Source: Bugula neritina (taxonomy: Eukaryota; Bryozoa; Gymnolaemata; Cheilostomatida; Bugulidae). Taken from it: a stretch of 64,000 nt of DNA. The notes below the pieces were generated by a model. It ran no database searches. It had not been told where the DNA came from and was given only the letters and a program-made list of their open reading frames with translations. A program made the translations under genes and the position numbers. The stretch spans positions 15,929,498-15,993,497 of the forward strand of contig OZ037767.1 in assembly GCA_964035545.1 (NCBI GenBank). Reading direction: 5' to 3'. Shown here one piece after another: positions 43,254 through 56,489 of the stretch. How positions within the stretch are numbered: the first letter of the stretch is position 1; each line of letters starts with the position of its first letter.

Positions 43254-46200
43254 TACAGCATTTCAGTGAAATGAGACATTTATTTGGAAAAATGTATAGT
43301 CAAAATAAATTCCCGTTGCTGAATTCAATTGTGAAGAATTTCTTGAATTGATTTCTTGTTTCTCAGCTAGAGGTCATGTCACCAATATTGACGGTGCCAC
43401 AGCTACAAACAGACAGACTGTATACTTGTCACACAATATGTAGAAATAAGTTAATTGCCTTTGTGAGTCGTATATTTATATACAGGCATAATTGATGTCC
43501 TTTGGGAGGGTCTGCTTATATAATAAACCTTTCCACAATGACCTCTTTTGACCACAGACTGAGTAGGCTGCTAACTAGCATAAGAGCTCAATAGCACAGA
43601 CTATTTGGATAAAAATAGAACTAATGATATTGATAGCTTTGTACATAATTGCCAGTGAATTATCTGAAATGCTGTTCTACATGGAAAAAGGGAATAAATG
43701 GATAAACATAAAGAAATATGCCTGCCAGTTGAAATCAATACAATGTTCAGTGTTTGCTTAATATTATTGCACACAATATTTGTCAACAACGGACTGTTGA
43801 TTAATAAGTTATTGATTTTGGCATCGCTAAGTAGTTACTAATAGCATATGCACTGACAGACCGTGAAGATCTACTTAATTATAGCCTGGCATAACACTCT
43901 GCAATATTTCATTCCATACGTTCTGCTTTCATGAAATTCCATGAAGGCAGAACGTCTGCTATACGACTAAAACACTGCAACAATACATTCAAATGTTTAA
44001 ACTAGTGATTTTCAAATTTGAAAAAAGTTTTTTCAATATCATTAGTGTGTAGTAATTGATTCAGAATATAATTTATTGTAATTGTTCAAACAGTAATAAT
44101 TTACATTATCAAACTTTGCAATATAATGTGCCTACTCAAAAACTTTGTTTTAAATTTATTTTTTAGAAAATATTCAAGGCTAATTCATAACTGAAATCAT
44201 CCTAAATGTTTACTCAAACAGATTTAGTCTCATGTGAAAAGCTCAAACCAGCAAAAGCAAGGAAACAGTAAAAACTCAGTAACTAGAATCTCACGCATGA
44301 CTATAAGCTCATAAATATTTACAGTGGGGAGAGAGTGTTGTACCTCAAATCTCTTGAGAGACAAATTTGTTATACTTAGAAATTGAATTAGAAATAGCAA
44401 CTGGGTATTTGCGCTAACAGCTGCTTACAAATTCAAGGCTTAACAAAAAGGGAGTCTTTGAAAATTTATAAAAATACTTTTATTTTTTTCAATTTTGCTC
44501 CCAAAATACTTTTTAATTATAAAAATACCTTTACTTTTTCAATTTTACTCCCAAAATACTTTTTAATTATAAAAATGCTTTACTACAGAAAAGGTGTTGA
44601 TTATTTAAAGTAAACTAGAATTAAGGAATACAATATATTCAACATTGTAGCTTGATAAATGTAATTTATGTCAACTCTAGTATTCTGAGCAACCAAAAAA
44701 ATTGCAACTGCATCTTAAATTCCTCTGACAGTTCTACATAAGTGAGAACTAAAAGAGATATTATACAGTTGTTTTTAAAAAGAATAATAACATTCCAATT
44801 TTCTGAATTTAAATTATGAAATTTGTCTCGAAATACAAGGAAATCTAAATGAAGAAAACAGAACAAGCATTAGAGTAAATTAAGCCTGAGCTTAATTACT
44901 ATCACAGTACTTTATACTCTCTCAAAGCTAGCTGGCAGCTTGATTAACAATTTTTAAGCCAAGTCATAACTAATATAAAAAAACTTATGCAGGATTTTTT
45001 CAACTAATATAAAAGCACTATTATATTGTTACATTATACGTAATATAAGACTTTCACTTTTAAACCCCAAGCATAATACTTATAGAAGCACTATTTTATT
45101 GTTATGTTACATAATATATAATACTATGAGAAAGTATGGGTAATGAATGAGATAACTGTTAAAATTCCTTTAGAAATACTACAGCTACTCCTGCAGTGCT
45201 ATATTTTATGTCACAAAGCATACTTTGTGCTTGTAAGTTCCGTATTCCCAAGCTGCTACAGCTAAAGCCGGTTAGTGCCTGTATACTTATATATATAAAT
45301 TGGATTATGACTAAAATAAATTGGATTTATAGAGGTGGGACTCTCTTGGGAGACTAACTCAACAGTAGTGGACTTAGCTAAAGGACCATACCAAATTATA
45401 TAGATTAAGAAGGGTGAGTAGAGATCTCTTTTGTCATAAAAAGAGAGTTTTTGGTAAGATTGCAACTCAAGCTTTTCCTTTATAAGGTTTATCCTAAGGT
45501 CTAGTTAAGAAACATGGAATACTCTTTAGACACTAACATAAAGGGTTCAATGTTTAATGAAGCCATGAGTTCCTGTTTATTAGGTAGTAAATATATATAT
45601 CTCTATAGGCTCTTCCAGTCAGACAAAATTTAAAAAGTTAAAAGAATTTGGAAAAAATGCTTGCTGAGTTATAAAATGCAAAGCCAGAGGAAGTCAAAAT
45701 AAAATGACGAACTGTGTTATAAAATCAGTAGTGTCTTGAATTACATACATGTGCATAATATCATCTAGATAAATGTTTGTCAAGTTAGATGAATTTAAAC
45801 AGTATATTTCAACATAATGATATTCGCTTTAGAAATTTAAACAATAATTATCAGTCCTTACAAAACAGATAGAAATATCATTGTGAATTTATCAATTTTG
45901 AAATTAGTTGAAAACAGAGCACCTGTAGAGAGCTGTCAGCATTTCCCGGTTGAATGCTGCTGCCTGGTGGCAGTGAAGTGATTCATTTTAACTCAAATTG
46001 CTTAATGTTTTTTAATTTTGAAATAATCACAATTAAAAATAAGTTAATATTAGAACAATACTGTTATTCACATTAAATACATAGCATGAGAATTGCTGTC
46101 ACTGTTTTATATAGTGATAGTCAGAAAATTATGGGAGAGAAACATTTTATTTAAGATGATAAATTGAAAAAATGTCACCATAACCTAAAACTTTTAATGA

Positions 46201-48532
46201 CATGCATTGACTAAAGTTAGATCATTTCATATCCTAATTGCTTCGAAGAAAGTTAAAGCTTACTGCATACATGTTAATATATGCAGCCTCCATATTAAAA
46301 TTTCATACAGTAAATATTTAAGAAAAACTAATAAAACTTAACTTTATCTAAATATTACAGTGATCGACTGCTTTAATCACATTTAATCACCTTTTAGTAC
46401 CACTGAATTTGTACCAGAAACCATATTTTACAACCACATGTACAAAAAATGCACATTCTCTCCTCCTACTTTGCAGTGTAACTATTATTGTATTGTTGCC
46501 GTGCAGTAATAAAAAGCAACTTAATGTTCAGAGCTTCCTTCTGACAAACTATTTCTGCACTAATTTGTTATTCAGTCAACAGCAAAGCAGTTGTACCCAA
46601 GCAGTAAAATGGTTCTAACATGTTGATTACAGTTGGTCTAATTTCTGTATCAAAGCTAGTTTCTACCAGTACCATGATCGGAGTATAAAAGCTGACAGGA
46701 CAGATTAGTCAATAAAAAACTTAATTGAAACTAAAACAGTTGTTTAAAAATTAGAATACAGCATCAGCTAATAAGTCAACTGAAAATGAATATTTCGAAG
46801 AACTGTTTACACACTTTTGACCATATACAATCCAAACTATGGTCAACTTGCCGGGACTAAATAATCTACCAACTTGGGTCAGGAGTTCTTACCTTGTGCA
46901 TTCATAATAGAAGCCCTGAGACAAAAATATGCAAAAAGAATAATTTCTAAAGTACGTCTGCCAATCTAATCAGGCGACCAAGTGCACAAGTTTGCCGATG
47001 TATAGTGATAAAATCTAAAATACTTACAATATGGAAGTGTTTATCACTGATGCCGGACTACTTTCACTGCAAACAGGTTAGTTTATGTTGCATGTATGCA
47101 AGTGCCATTGGATGATATTGTATAAGAAGAAGGTTATAGAATGTGTTACAATAGGAACAATGTGTTGATCTGTTGTCACAAACTACACCTTGTCGCATTG
47201 ATAATATACTGCAGTACTGCGAACTGTCATGATAACTATTGATTGGTCAGCGTGTAAAATCAATTGCAGTGTTGTGTTGAAATTGTCAAGGCACTGAACA
47301 TACGGAGTTTACATTAGAATAATGCTATTGATTAATATTACAAAATTACTTCCTGACTAAAAGTGTGTTATCTGACAGAAATATTAAATGGAAATTTGCT
47401 GCGGCATCGATCTTGCTAAGTAAACGGAGTGCTTTCACATAGCTGACACGAGGACTAAATACTGTATTATGTGTAGAATAATTGGATTTGGAATAAAGGA
47501 GATTACAAACTAATGCAGTTTCTTGTGTCTGAACAATATTGCTTATATAATATTATATGCACAGTTATGACTTGACTTTGTATATGATATTCATGTCTTA
47601 ATATGCTGACTTTAGAAATAGCAAGTTGTTAGACTAAGTTCTCGTGGTCTGACAGTTGTTTGCAACATTCACATTTAGGAGCAGTAGTGGAGAAATTAAG
47701 ATAGTTTGTGATCTTTAATTGTTTTATTAAATTTGGTTTGGGGCACAGGTTGAAGATCTTGAGAGAAAATAACTTATTTTGCTACCTTTCTAATCTACAA
47801 CACAGGCTTTTCTTAATTTCTCCATTAATTTACTGCACCATCTCAACTCTCAATCTAATATAAATGAAAGCCAAACAATGTGTAGCCTAGTTACAGGGCA
47901 CTTATTAGAAATATAAGAAACTGTTCTATCAAGTTATATTTATCAATATAAAAATATTCTGGAAAATAGCAATTATTACACTTTAAACTGCAAAGACAAT
48001 TACTTTGTTTGGTAAAATGATTTTTGATGTAACTTTTGTTTAATTCCATGAAAGTTACTGTACTCTTGTCTGCTAACCACAAACACTTTCTCTCCAGTTT
48101 CAATTAAATCATGCCACAAGACCCTTAGAGTCGTTTCAGCTACTTACAGCACATAAACCCACTCATTACATTGTTGTGCTGGTCAATGGACACCAGGTTT
48201 TGTTTGAAATAAAATTCTCTTTTATTATACGCATATGGAACCTATGCCTTGATAAGACAACTCTTAAAAGATTAAAGGGAAAACGACTAATTCACAGCAA
48301 CTTTTACCAAATACAGAATTTCCATAAAACTAAAAGTTTGAATACTTAAACAACACCTGACCTAAATAAATTTGAGTATAAAATCTTTAAAAAAATAAAT
48401 AGAACATTCGTTTTATGATTCTGTAATTCATTTAAACTATAAAGCAAAATTTTTATTTCAATTTGATTAACATTTTATACGACAAAGAAAATTTTCCTAA
48501 AAGGGATGATTGATCTGGTATAACGCGATTGC
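43254..48532. other. Intergenic, AT-rich, about 5.3 kb
   Basis: No gene is seen. A recent direct tandem duplication of about 51 bp lies at about 44470-44573 (aaaatac, tttcaattttgctcccaaaa, tactttttaattat twice). Short ORFs here have no recognisable motifs. The left part should hold the 5' UTR and promoter of the calcium-sensor gene. Confidence 0.5.
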
Positions 48533-51500
48533 CTAAATAGAAGAGGAAGGGGTTGCGATTCTTTTATTATAGAAGTCTGTCAGGATAGCACAGATCTCTT
48601 CGGGCTCTTGCATGTGGAAGTGGTGTGCTCCTCCGTAATGTATGTGCTGAACCTTCAACGAAAAGACAACTCTCAACTGACATAAGTAATCGTTTATACA
48701 AGTTAAATTTAGAAGATGAATTGCATGTTTCGCGATCATCAAGATGTATATTTAAGAAAACAATTCAAGACACAAAAAAGGAGGTTTTATTGAAAATTAT
48801 CTTTGGTTTTGATAACCATAATAACTCGAGAAGATAAATAAACAACAGAATAGATATCTCCTTCACAATCAACACTATGGTGCTGCGCTGGATTTAAATA
48901 TAAACAACTCGAAGTGATGCAGAAAATTCGATGGGGAGACAAACTTAATAGTATAAAGAAAAAGTTAACAGACATGAAATAATGGAAATGTGACTACATG
49001 AGGGTGTTTTAGCTGTTTTAATTTGATGGCACAGACTCACGTTAGCTCTTGTTGGTAACGCACTAATTGCAGAGTATTACTTAGAAATATTTTTCTAAAA
49101 ACACACCCCCAATTAGAGACATACGAGAGTTCATACCGGTGACATGATTATATTCTACAATATATTGACACAAAAACTGGAGGCTGTCTAAAGTGTCAGC
49201 GCTACACCTTGCAGGTTAAGCAAAAATTAACCAAGAAAATTTCACGTCAGCTTCTAAATTGCCTCCATTGTCATTGAAAATTCCCCTTTTAGCAACTGGC
49301 AACTTTCAGTGAAAGCAGTTTACACCAGAGTTCTGTACCTGACCATAGCTTTGGTTGACCTTGTTGACCTATATAAGGCGCATGCTTTAGAGAACTTACT
49401 CTATTGCATGGAACACGGTCTATTTTCATTCCGGCGACAGCAATACCGCTTTTCTGCATGATATGGTGGTTTACAGATGATAAGGCAACCAAAATATGAT
49501 GCAATATGCACTGGTATAAATTATATGTTAATTATATATCTATAGATATTATATTGTGCTATATTAGTGTTATTACATATACTGTATTATATTAGTGTTA
49601 TTACATATATTATATTAGTGTTATTACACATGTTATATTATATTAGTGGTATTACATATACTGTATTATATTACTGTTATTACATATACTGTATTATATT
49701 AGTGTTATTACATATACTGTATTATATTAGTGTTATTACATATACTGTATTATATTAGTGTTATTACATATACTGTATTATATTAGTGTTATTACATATA
49801 CTGTATTATATTAGTGTTATTACATATATTATATTAGTGTTATTACATATACTGTATTATATTAGTGTTATTACATATACTGTATTATATTAGTGTTATT
49901 ACGTATACTATATTATATTAGTGTTATTACATATACTGTATTATATTAGTGTTATTACATATACTATATTATATTAGTGTTATTACATATATTATATTAG
50001 TGTTATTACATATACTATATGATATTAGTGTTATTACATATACTATATTATATTAGTGTTATTACATATACTATATTATATTAGTATTATTACATATACT
50101 GTATTATATTAGTGTTATTACATATACTGTATTATATTAGTGTTATTACATATACTATATTATATTAGTGTTATTACATATACTGTATTATATTAGTGGT
50201 ATTACATATACTGTATTATATTAGTGTTATTACATATACTGTATTATATTAGTGTTATTACATATACTGTATTATATTAGTGTTATTACATATACTATAT
50301 TATATTAGTGTTATTACATATATTATATTAGTGTTATTACATATACTATATTATATTAGTGTTATTACATATACTATATTATATTAGTGTTATTACATAT
50401 ACTGTATTATATTAGTGTTATTACGTATACTGTATATATAACACCCACCTGTCCTGGACACTCCACCTCTAATCTCTTCATGTGTGACAGATACACCCGC
50501 CTATTCTCTTCCGTAGTTGTGAAGTCCATCTTAGAACTGCGTAAAGGGGAGACAATTACAACACTTTACACACTCTACATACCAGTTATTTGGGTACGAG
50601 ATATACTTGAATGAGTGGTAATTCAATTCAAATATGTAGGCTATGCTAACACTGATACAATAAATACTACGTATTGCTATTCACTGTTTGCTAACATACA
50701 GCTAAACAAGCCCCATGGCTGACAAAGGAGTACGTGAAACTAACTGCTAAGGCAGTGAAATATGCTGATGACGTATATTTAAAAAACTGTGAAAAATCTA
50801 AATATTTCGAAAGCTATCTTCCATGTAACAATCCATTAGTTGATTTCATGGTATGACATCACATTCAATTCTGAGAAAAAGACTAGCATGTCCTAAGAGT
50901 GAGGACTAAATTTGTAGCAGTTTAGGGAAGAAATACACTTCCAATCAAAGTTTGAGACGACAGCTAAACTAGTACAACATTATAATATGCTAAAAACTAC
51001 ATACACTTGTCCTTCCCCAAACAACACTTAAAATAACATAGCAGGAGAAAGGAAGACAACTCATACATATAAACTACACCATTATAACGTATACATGTGA
51101 ACTTACTGTATGAAAAGGAAAGAACAGTTTTTAGCCTGTTTCACGGAGTCTATTATTGTATCTGTAGTGTGGGTTAGCACCATGTTAGTCTGAAACAGTA
51201 GCATAACGTTCTGAGAGAGAAATATGGCACCGAGGCTAATAAGAGTGAGAGCCAAACAGAACTGGCAGTTTATCTTACAAATAGGTTGAGAAGCATCAAA
51301 TATATCCCTGCTCTGAACGTCTACTGCATTTATCAGATACCGGAGTTGAAATTGTTCTAATAAGAATGAGAGAGTAGTATGTACATTGTAAGTGCATTAT
51401 ACCTACATTATAATGTAGGTACAATGTATGTACATATATTTTACATACATTTTAAGTGCATTGTAGCTACATTGTAAGTGTATTGTAAGTATTGCATTGT

Positions 51501-54081
51501 AAGTATATTGCACCTACAGTGTAAGTATACTATAAATACATTGCAGAATATTGTATTTACAGTGCAAGTAGATTATACTTCTAGTGTAAGTATATCACAG
51601 GTAAATAGTAAGTATGTAGTAAGTAAAGAGACAGCTGAAAGTGTAATAATTACCCTGTTGTGTAGAGCCTTGTCTCTAGTGTAGATATACATTCCATTAT
51701 CTACAGAATACAATGTCTATATACACAGATGTAAGATTTGTAACTCTCTGTAACACATCACATTATGACTGAGTTATATACATTTTGTCACGCAAAATGC
51801 CTAGCCATTCTCTTAGACTATATATGGATAATGTGCTAACAGAACTCTAGGAATGATAACTCCTAATACGTATGTGCACATATGATGGAAAAACCAGCAG
51901 CTTATTTGCTAAAAAACTAAGCTGTTGAAAATAATGACTTTGAGCTTGTCCTGTACTTCATTAATTTCATTAACGAAATCAATTTCATCAATTTAAACGT
52001 TGAGGTACTGGACTTATGAATAATTTATAAAAGTGAATTTTCCAAGGAGATATTTTGTAGAGGGAACAATTCCAACTTATATACAAACAGAACCAACTAC
52101 AGTCGCAGAAAAAATATTGACTAGGTACTAAAACAAAACCAGGAAACTTAATGCAAGTCACCTTTACTGTAGACTAAGTACTACGAAGCACTTTATTGGT
52201 ACGTATGGGGACACTGACCAAGTTGTCTAGACCCCCTCCTCATGAGGATGTTAAAGTCCTCTTCCTTAAGATCCTTGACAGCTGACAGCCACCTGTCCTT
52301 CAGCTCCTCCCAGGTGTGCTCTCTATCAGTGTCACTCTCCGTGTCACAGTACTTCAGGTACTTGTCTAACTGCCTTCCAAATGCAGGGTATGGGGCACCT
52401 GGCTATGTGTGTATAGTTTTATATATGACAGTCATACGCTTTGCTATATAATATTATAGCAATATTTAATAATTAAATGCTTTTGTGATATAATATTATG
52501 GTTATCATCTATTTAGAATATATCTTTTAAATAAATTAAAGTCGAATTAACCTGCTTTTACTACCACAACAAAAAAGCTCTACAAGTAAATACAGACACT
52601 AAGAGAAGATTTTGCAGTTAGCTTGGTATCTCACTCTGAATTGCAAAACTAAGATGAAGAGAGTTGAAAGCCGCTATATTTCGGTTTCAATAACATATTT
52701 ATCAGATACAGCTGATAGAATAGATAGAAATACTGTAGAGTATAGACTGGTCAGCAGATATTATACCTGGACTTTGAAAACAGCAAGAGAAGGTACTTCA
52801 TATCATAAGATAAACAAACACAAATCGTACTTACAACAACACCCTGTTATGGGACAAACACATTATAAATATCAACATAAGGTTAATTATCCACAAATAA
52901 TTATGAGCTCACCGTGAGTTCCAGAGGAATGATAACTCCATCTAATGCTACCACTGATGTAACTTCCTCTGGGTAACACATAGCATAAAGTACAGCTCTC
53001 ATTGCTCCCATACTGTGCCCTGTATAATCACACAGTGATGCTGTTACTATACAGTAGTCACTATACAGTAGTTACTATACAGTAGTCACTATACAGTAGG
53101 TACTATACAGTATGCACTATACAGTAGTTACTATACAGTAGTTACTATACAGTAGGTACTATACAGTAGTTACTATACAGTAGTCACTATACAGTAGTTA
53201 CTATACAGTAGTCACTATACAGTAGTTACTATACAGTAGTCACTACACAGTAGTCACTATACAGTAGTCACTATACAGTAGTCACTATACAGTAGTCACT
53301 ATACAGTAGGTACTATACAGTAGTTACTATACAGTAGGTACTATACAGTAGTTACTATACAGTAGTCACTATACAGTAGTTACTATACAGTAGTCACTAC
53401 ACAGTAGTCACTATACAGTAGTCACTATACAGTAGTCACTATACAGTAGTCACTATACAGTAGGTACTATACAGTAGTCACTATACAGTAGGTACTATAC
53501 AGTAGTTACTATACAGTAGTCACATCGTCCACACTGTCTACCCACCAATTATATTATACTTGGTCCATCCCAGCTGCTTGACAATACTTCTCACCCCTTG
53601 AATTTCTATAGCGGGTGAGTATGGTATTCCCGAAGGTAAATGACTAGATAAGCCATGGCCTGGGAAATCTAAGCAAGCTACACATCTTTCTACAAGAAGT
53701 TAACATTATAATTAGTCAAGTCTTAGAGTAGAACATGATTCACAAAGCTAGAGTTAGCAAAGGCATAGATCTGGTATTATTTTTAACATGCAGGCAAAAG
53801 ACAAAAGTTAATCATTCATTTACAATTCTAATAGAGTAATTTACCCTTATTTTTTTAAACAATTCGACCCATTTATTGACACAAGCATTACATAACATCA
53901 AACCTTTAGTTGAAAATCTTTCCATCAGAGGATCAAAAGACCCGGCGTTATCGAGCCACCCGTGTAGAGCTACGAACTTCTCAGCTGACCTGACATTTTC
54001 ACCCCAGAGTTTGCAAGAGAGTTTCCCATAACCCACTTTGGTTAGAATGTCTTTGCAAAATCGCGATGTTGAAGATGCCAT
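48533..54081 (-). CDS. Serine hydrolase-like alpha/beta hydrolase (SERHL type), complete, 316 aa
   Basis: Eight minus-strand exons: 54081-53904, 53689-53546, 53019-52913, 52402-52219, 51700-51654, 51189-51107, 50536-50449, 48652-48533 (951 nt in frame). The 316-aa length matches vertebrate SERHL/SERHL2 (about 314). Motifs: oxyanion-side ALHGWLDNAGSFDPL; CLDFPGHGLSSHLPSG; nucleophile elbow GHSMG, assembled across the exon 2/3 junction; and near the C-terminus GGAHHFHMQEPEEI with the catalytic His. Catalytic Asp is probably within the HSKMDFTTTEE segment. The biochemical substrate of this family is poorly known; it is a putative serine hydrolase linked to peroxisomes/vesicles in mammals. No signal peptide; the N-terminus is short and polar. 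Introns 3 and 7 carry large minisatellites. Confidence 0.9.
49555..50437. repeat. 28-bp minisatellite, about 32 copies
   Basis: The unit is tgttattacatatactgtat plus tatattag. Several units are shortened by 5 bp, and single-base variants (gtattat/atattat, cgtatac) are mixed through the array. It ends about 12 bp before the splice donor of the exon at 50449 (minus-strand gene). Confidence 0.97.
51378..51622. repeat. Degenerate tandem repeat (tacattgtaagtgcattgta type)
   Basis: Irregular copies of a unit of about 20 bp, with gtacattgtaagt / gtgcattgta alternation and local palindromes. In an intron of the SERHL gene, close to the small exon 51654-51700. Confidence 0.7.
53041..53522. repeat. 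14-bp minisatellite, about 34 copies
   Basis: Unit ctatacagtag(t/g)(c/t)a, with three variants (gtcacta, gttacta, ggtacta) arranged in partly repeated order, implying higher-order duplication. Within intron 2 of the SERHL gene. Confidence 0.97.
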
Positions 54082-56489
54082 GGTGTATGTCTAGAAATTT
54101 ACCATTTGATAAACCGCATTAAAAAGATATCAAAGCATTGGGATAGAAACAGGCATTTTATTTATATGACAGCAATTAGTCTGTTAGATTATTGTTAAAC
54201 TATATGCCGGTTGCCAGAATCATTAGGAACTAATAAACAAAAACTCATAGCAAGCATGCGCCGTAATTATCACAAAAAATTAAACAATTTTGCAAACCTT
54301 ATTTTGCTGTGAATACAAAATAGGCAAAACAAGCTTTTGAACATATCCAAAAATTAGAATAGAAAGTGAGAAAAAACTTAACAGTTAAATAATGAGGATA
54401 GAAATGCACCTGACTAGTTTAATGACTCAACTTTTAGTATGGGTAAAATCAGTCTCTGTTTCGCAAGTTTTAACATGGATTTATATCAATATATAATGTA
54501 TTATCAATACGTATTAACTATTATACATTGTATGCCTATAATAAAAGTGAAAATCTCACCACTGCTGTTTAATTATAATTTAATTACACCTGAAATTAAA
54601 CTATTCACAATAAATTGCAAAAGAAATTGGTAGCCATTGCACATAGGTGAAGAGAAGCCAAATAACAAATTCAGTTTCAAACTCATCGAGTATGAAAATG
54701 AGTATCCATATCAGTAACTTTAAGTGCTATTGAATGAATATTAGTCATTGCAAATAAAATTATTTTGACTATTACCAAGACCCAATCAGCCAGTCATAAT
54801 CATAACAAGTATGTTTACCAGTATCAAAATGAACATGAGGACAGTCCAACCATATCAGTATCACTATCATTATGACAGTAAAAGTAAAACGATAAATATT
54901 ACTGTGACTGTATCAGACTCAAGTTGAAATAAAGTTGAACAAACTAATAAAAAAATTACTGCTATTAAAACTTATAAAACTAAAACTAAAAGCGAATCAA
55001 AGACTAAGAGTAAAAGTAAGAGTAAGAGCAAGACACTAAAACTAAAAGTAAATCTAATTCTGACTCAAAGAACAATGTCAATTGAATTAAAAAAAACAAA
55101 GCAAAAATAAATATAACTCAGAACTATCGTTGAACCTAAATTGTTGAAACCAAATAAAAGATCGTAATATATTGATTTAAAAATAAAATTTTATTAAATC
55201 AATTATAATAATAACATAAAATCTTTAAATTTTACATATTGAGGATGAAATAAGTATTACCATTAGTCACGATTGTGGAACAGATCCTTATTTGACCTCC
55301 ACTCATATATAAATACATATGCGTTCATTGACTGAAACGTTCAGTGAACAGCTCAAATGAAAAATTATTAAAGGTTTCATGCGAAAATCTAAAATAACCC
55401 ATAATTTTAAAAATTTTAAATTCAGAACTTAGCTTATTTAAATACACCAAACTGCGGGGAGATAACTCTTGAGAAAAACTATTATACAGGTACGCGTTCG
55501 AACCAAGATATGACTTCATGTTTTATATTTTTGAGTCAGACATAACAAAATTTATTGCAATCAACAGTAAGCTAAAATCATATTCCTTATGCAGAGCATT
55601 AGGTAACTAAAGAAAATTCCAAACTGTTTAATTTATTGAGGCTCAACAGTTTGTAAAATTATAAAAGCTACAAGTTTTGAAACTAACAAAACATTATAAA
55701 AAGCTTCAAAACTTATCATCTATCAATAAAACAGAACTCAATATTTTTTTGTATTTGTTTTGATAAAATGAAAATGAAGGAACATTAACATCATTGCTAG
55801 TAGCTCAAGTCACAGATTTTAAAAGGTTACATCTTTGTATAGGAAGTTTTGTGTAACAGACGATATCAGCATTGATGTCTCCACTTGAGTCGGTATCGTC
55901 ATTGACATCTATGCTACTGTCAGACATTTTATATTCCTTGTAAAATATCAGATGGTTCTTCAAAGACTAAAAAATAATAATATACTTCTGATCAAATCAT
56001 CAAAGTTAGAACTAACAGAATTAAATTAATTGTATTCATACAGTTGAAGTGGGAAATATTTTGTAATAACTAATTCATAGTACTTCTTGGGAGTTAGTTC
56101 TTCCAAATTTATTTAAATTTAAAAATAAATTAAATTCAACCAATTTCATTCCAACAATTGAATTTACAAAACTTTTTAGTTCAACTGTAAAGTCTAACCG
56201 TAGAGTTTAAATGTTTTCCAATTCAAAATTTGAAAAGAAAGCTATAAAATTAGTCAAATGAAATAGAGATTTAAACACGAAGCACCACAAACCTGCAGTG
56301 AAATAAGACTATTTTAAAAGGTGAACTTATAATAGAAAGTCTTAGTAGCTGTTGCCAGGCTTTGCAAGACAAATAACAACTTTTTGTATATAAAGTCGCA
56401 CGGCTTGCTAACAAAAACAAAATTTTGTAAACAATTTCATATAATTATATATGCCACAAAAAGTATCAGCTGCTGAGAAAATATAATAA
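54082..56489. other. Intergenic DNA between SERHL and RPAP1 genes
   Basis: AT-rich. About 54930-55070 contains irregular aaactaaaag-type repeats. A 41-codon minus-strand ORF (55927-55802) begins MSDSSIDVNDDTDSSG; it is acidic and unidentified. No other coding signal. Confidence 0.5.

Noticed and set aside
49567-50450. Leu/Tyr/Ile repeat ORFs in the 28-bp array
   Set aside because: Pure repeat translation in an intron of an opposite-strand gene.
55802-55927. 41-codon acidic minus-strand ORF starting MSDSSIDVND
   Set aside because: Too short to support as a gene on its own; no splice partners or family recognised. Mentioned only in the intergenic entry.
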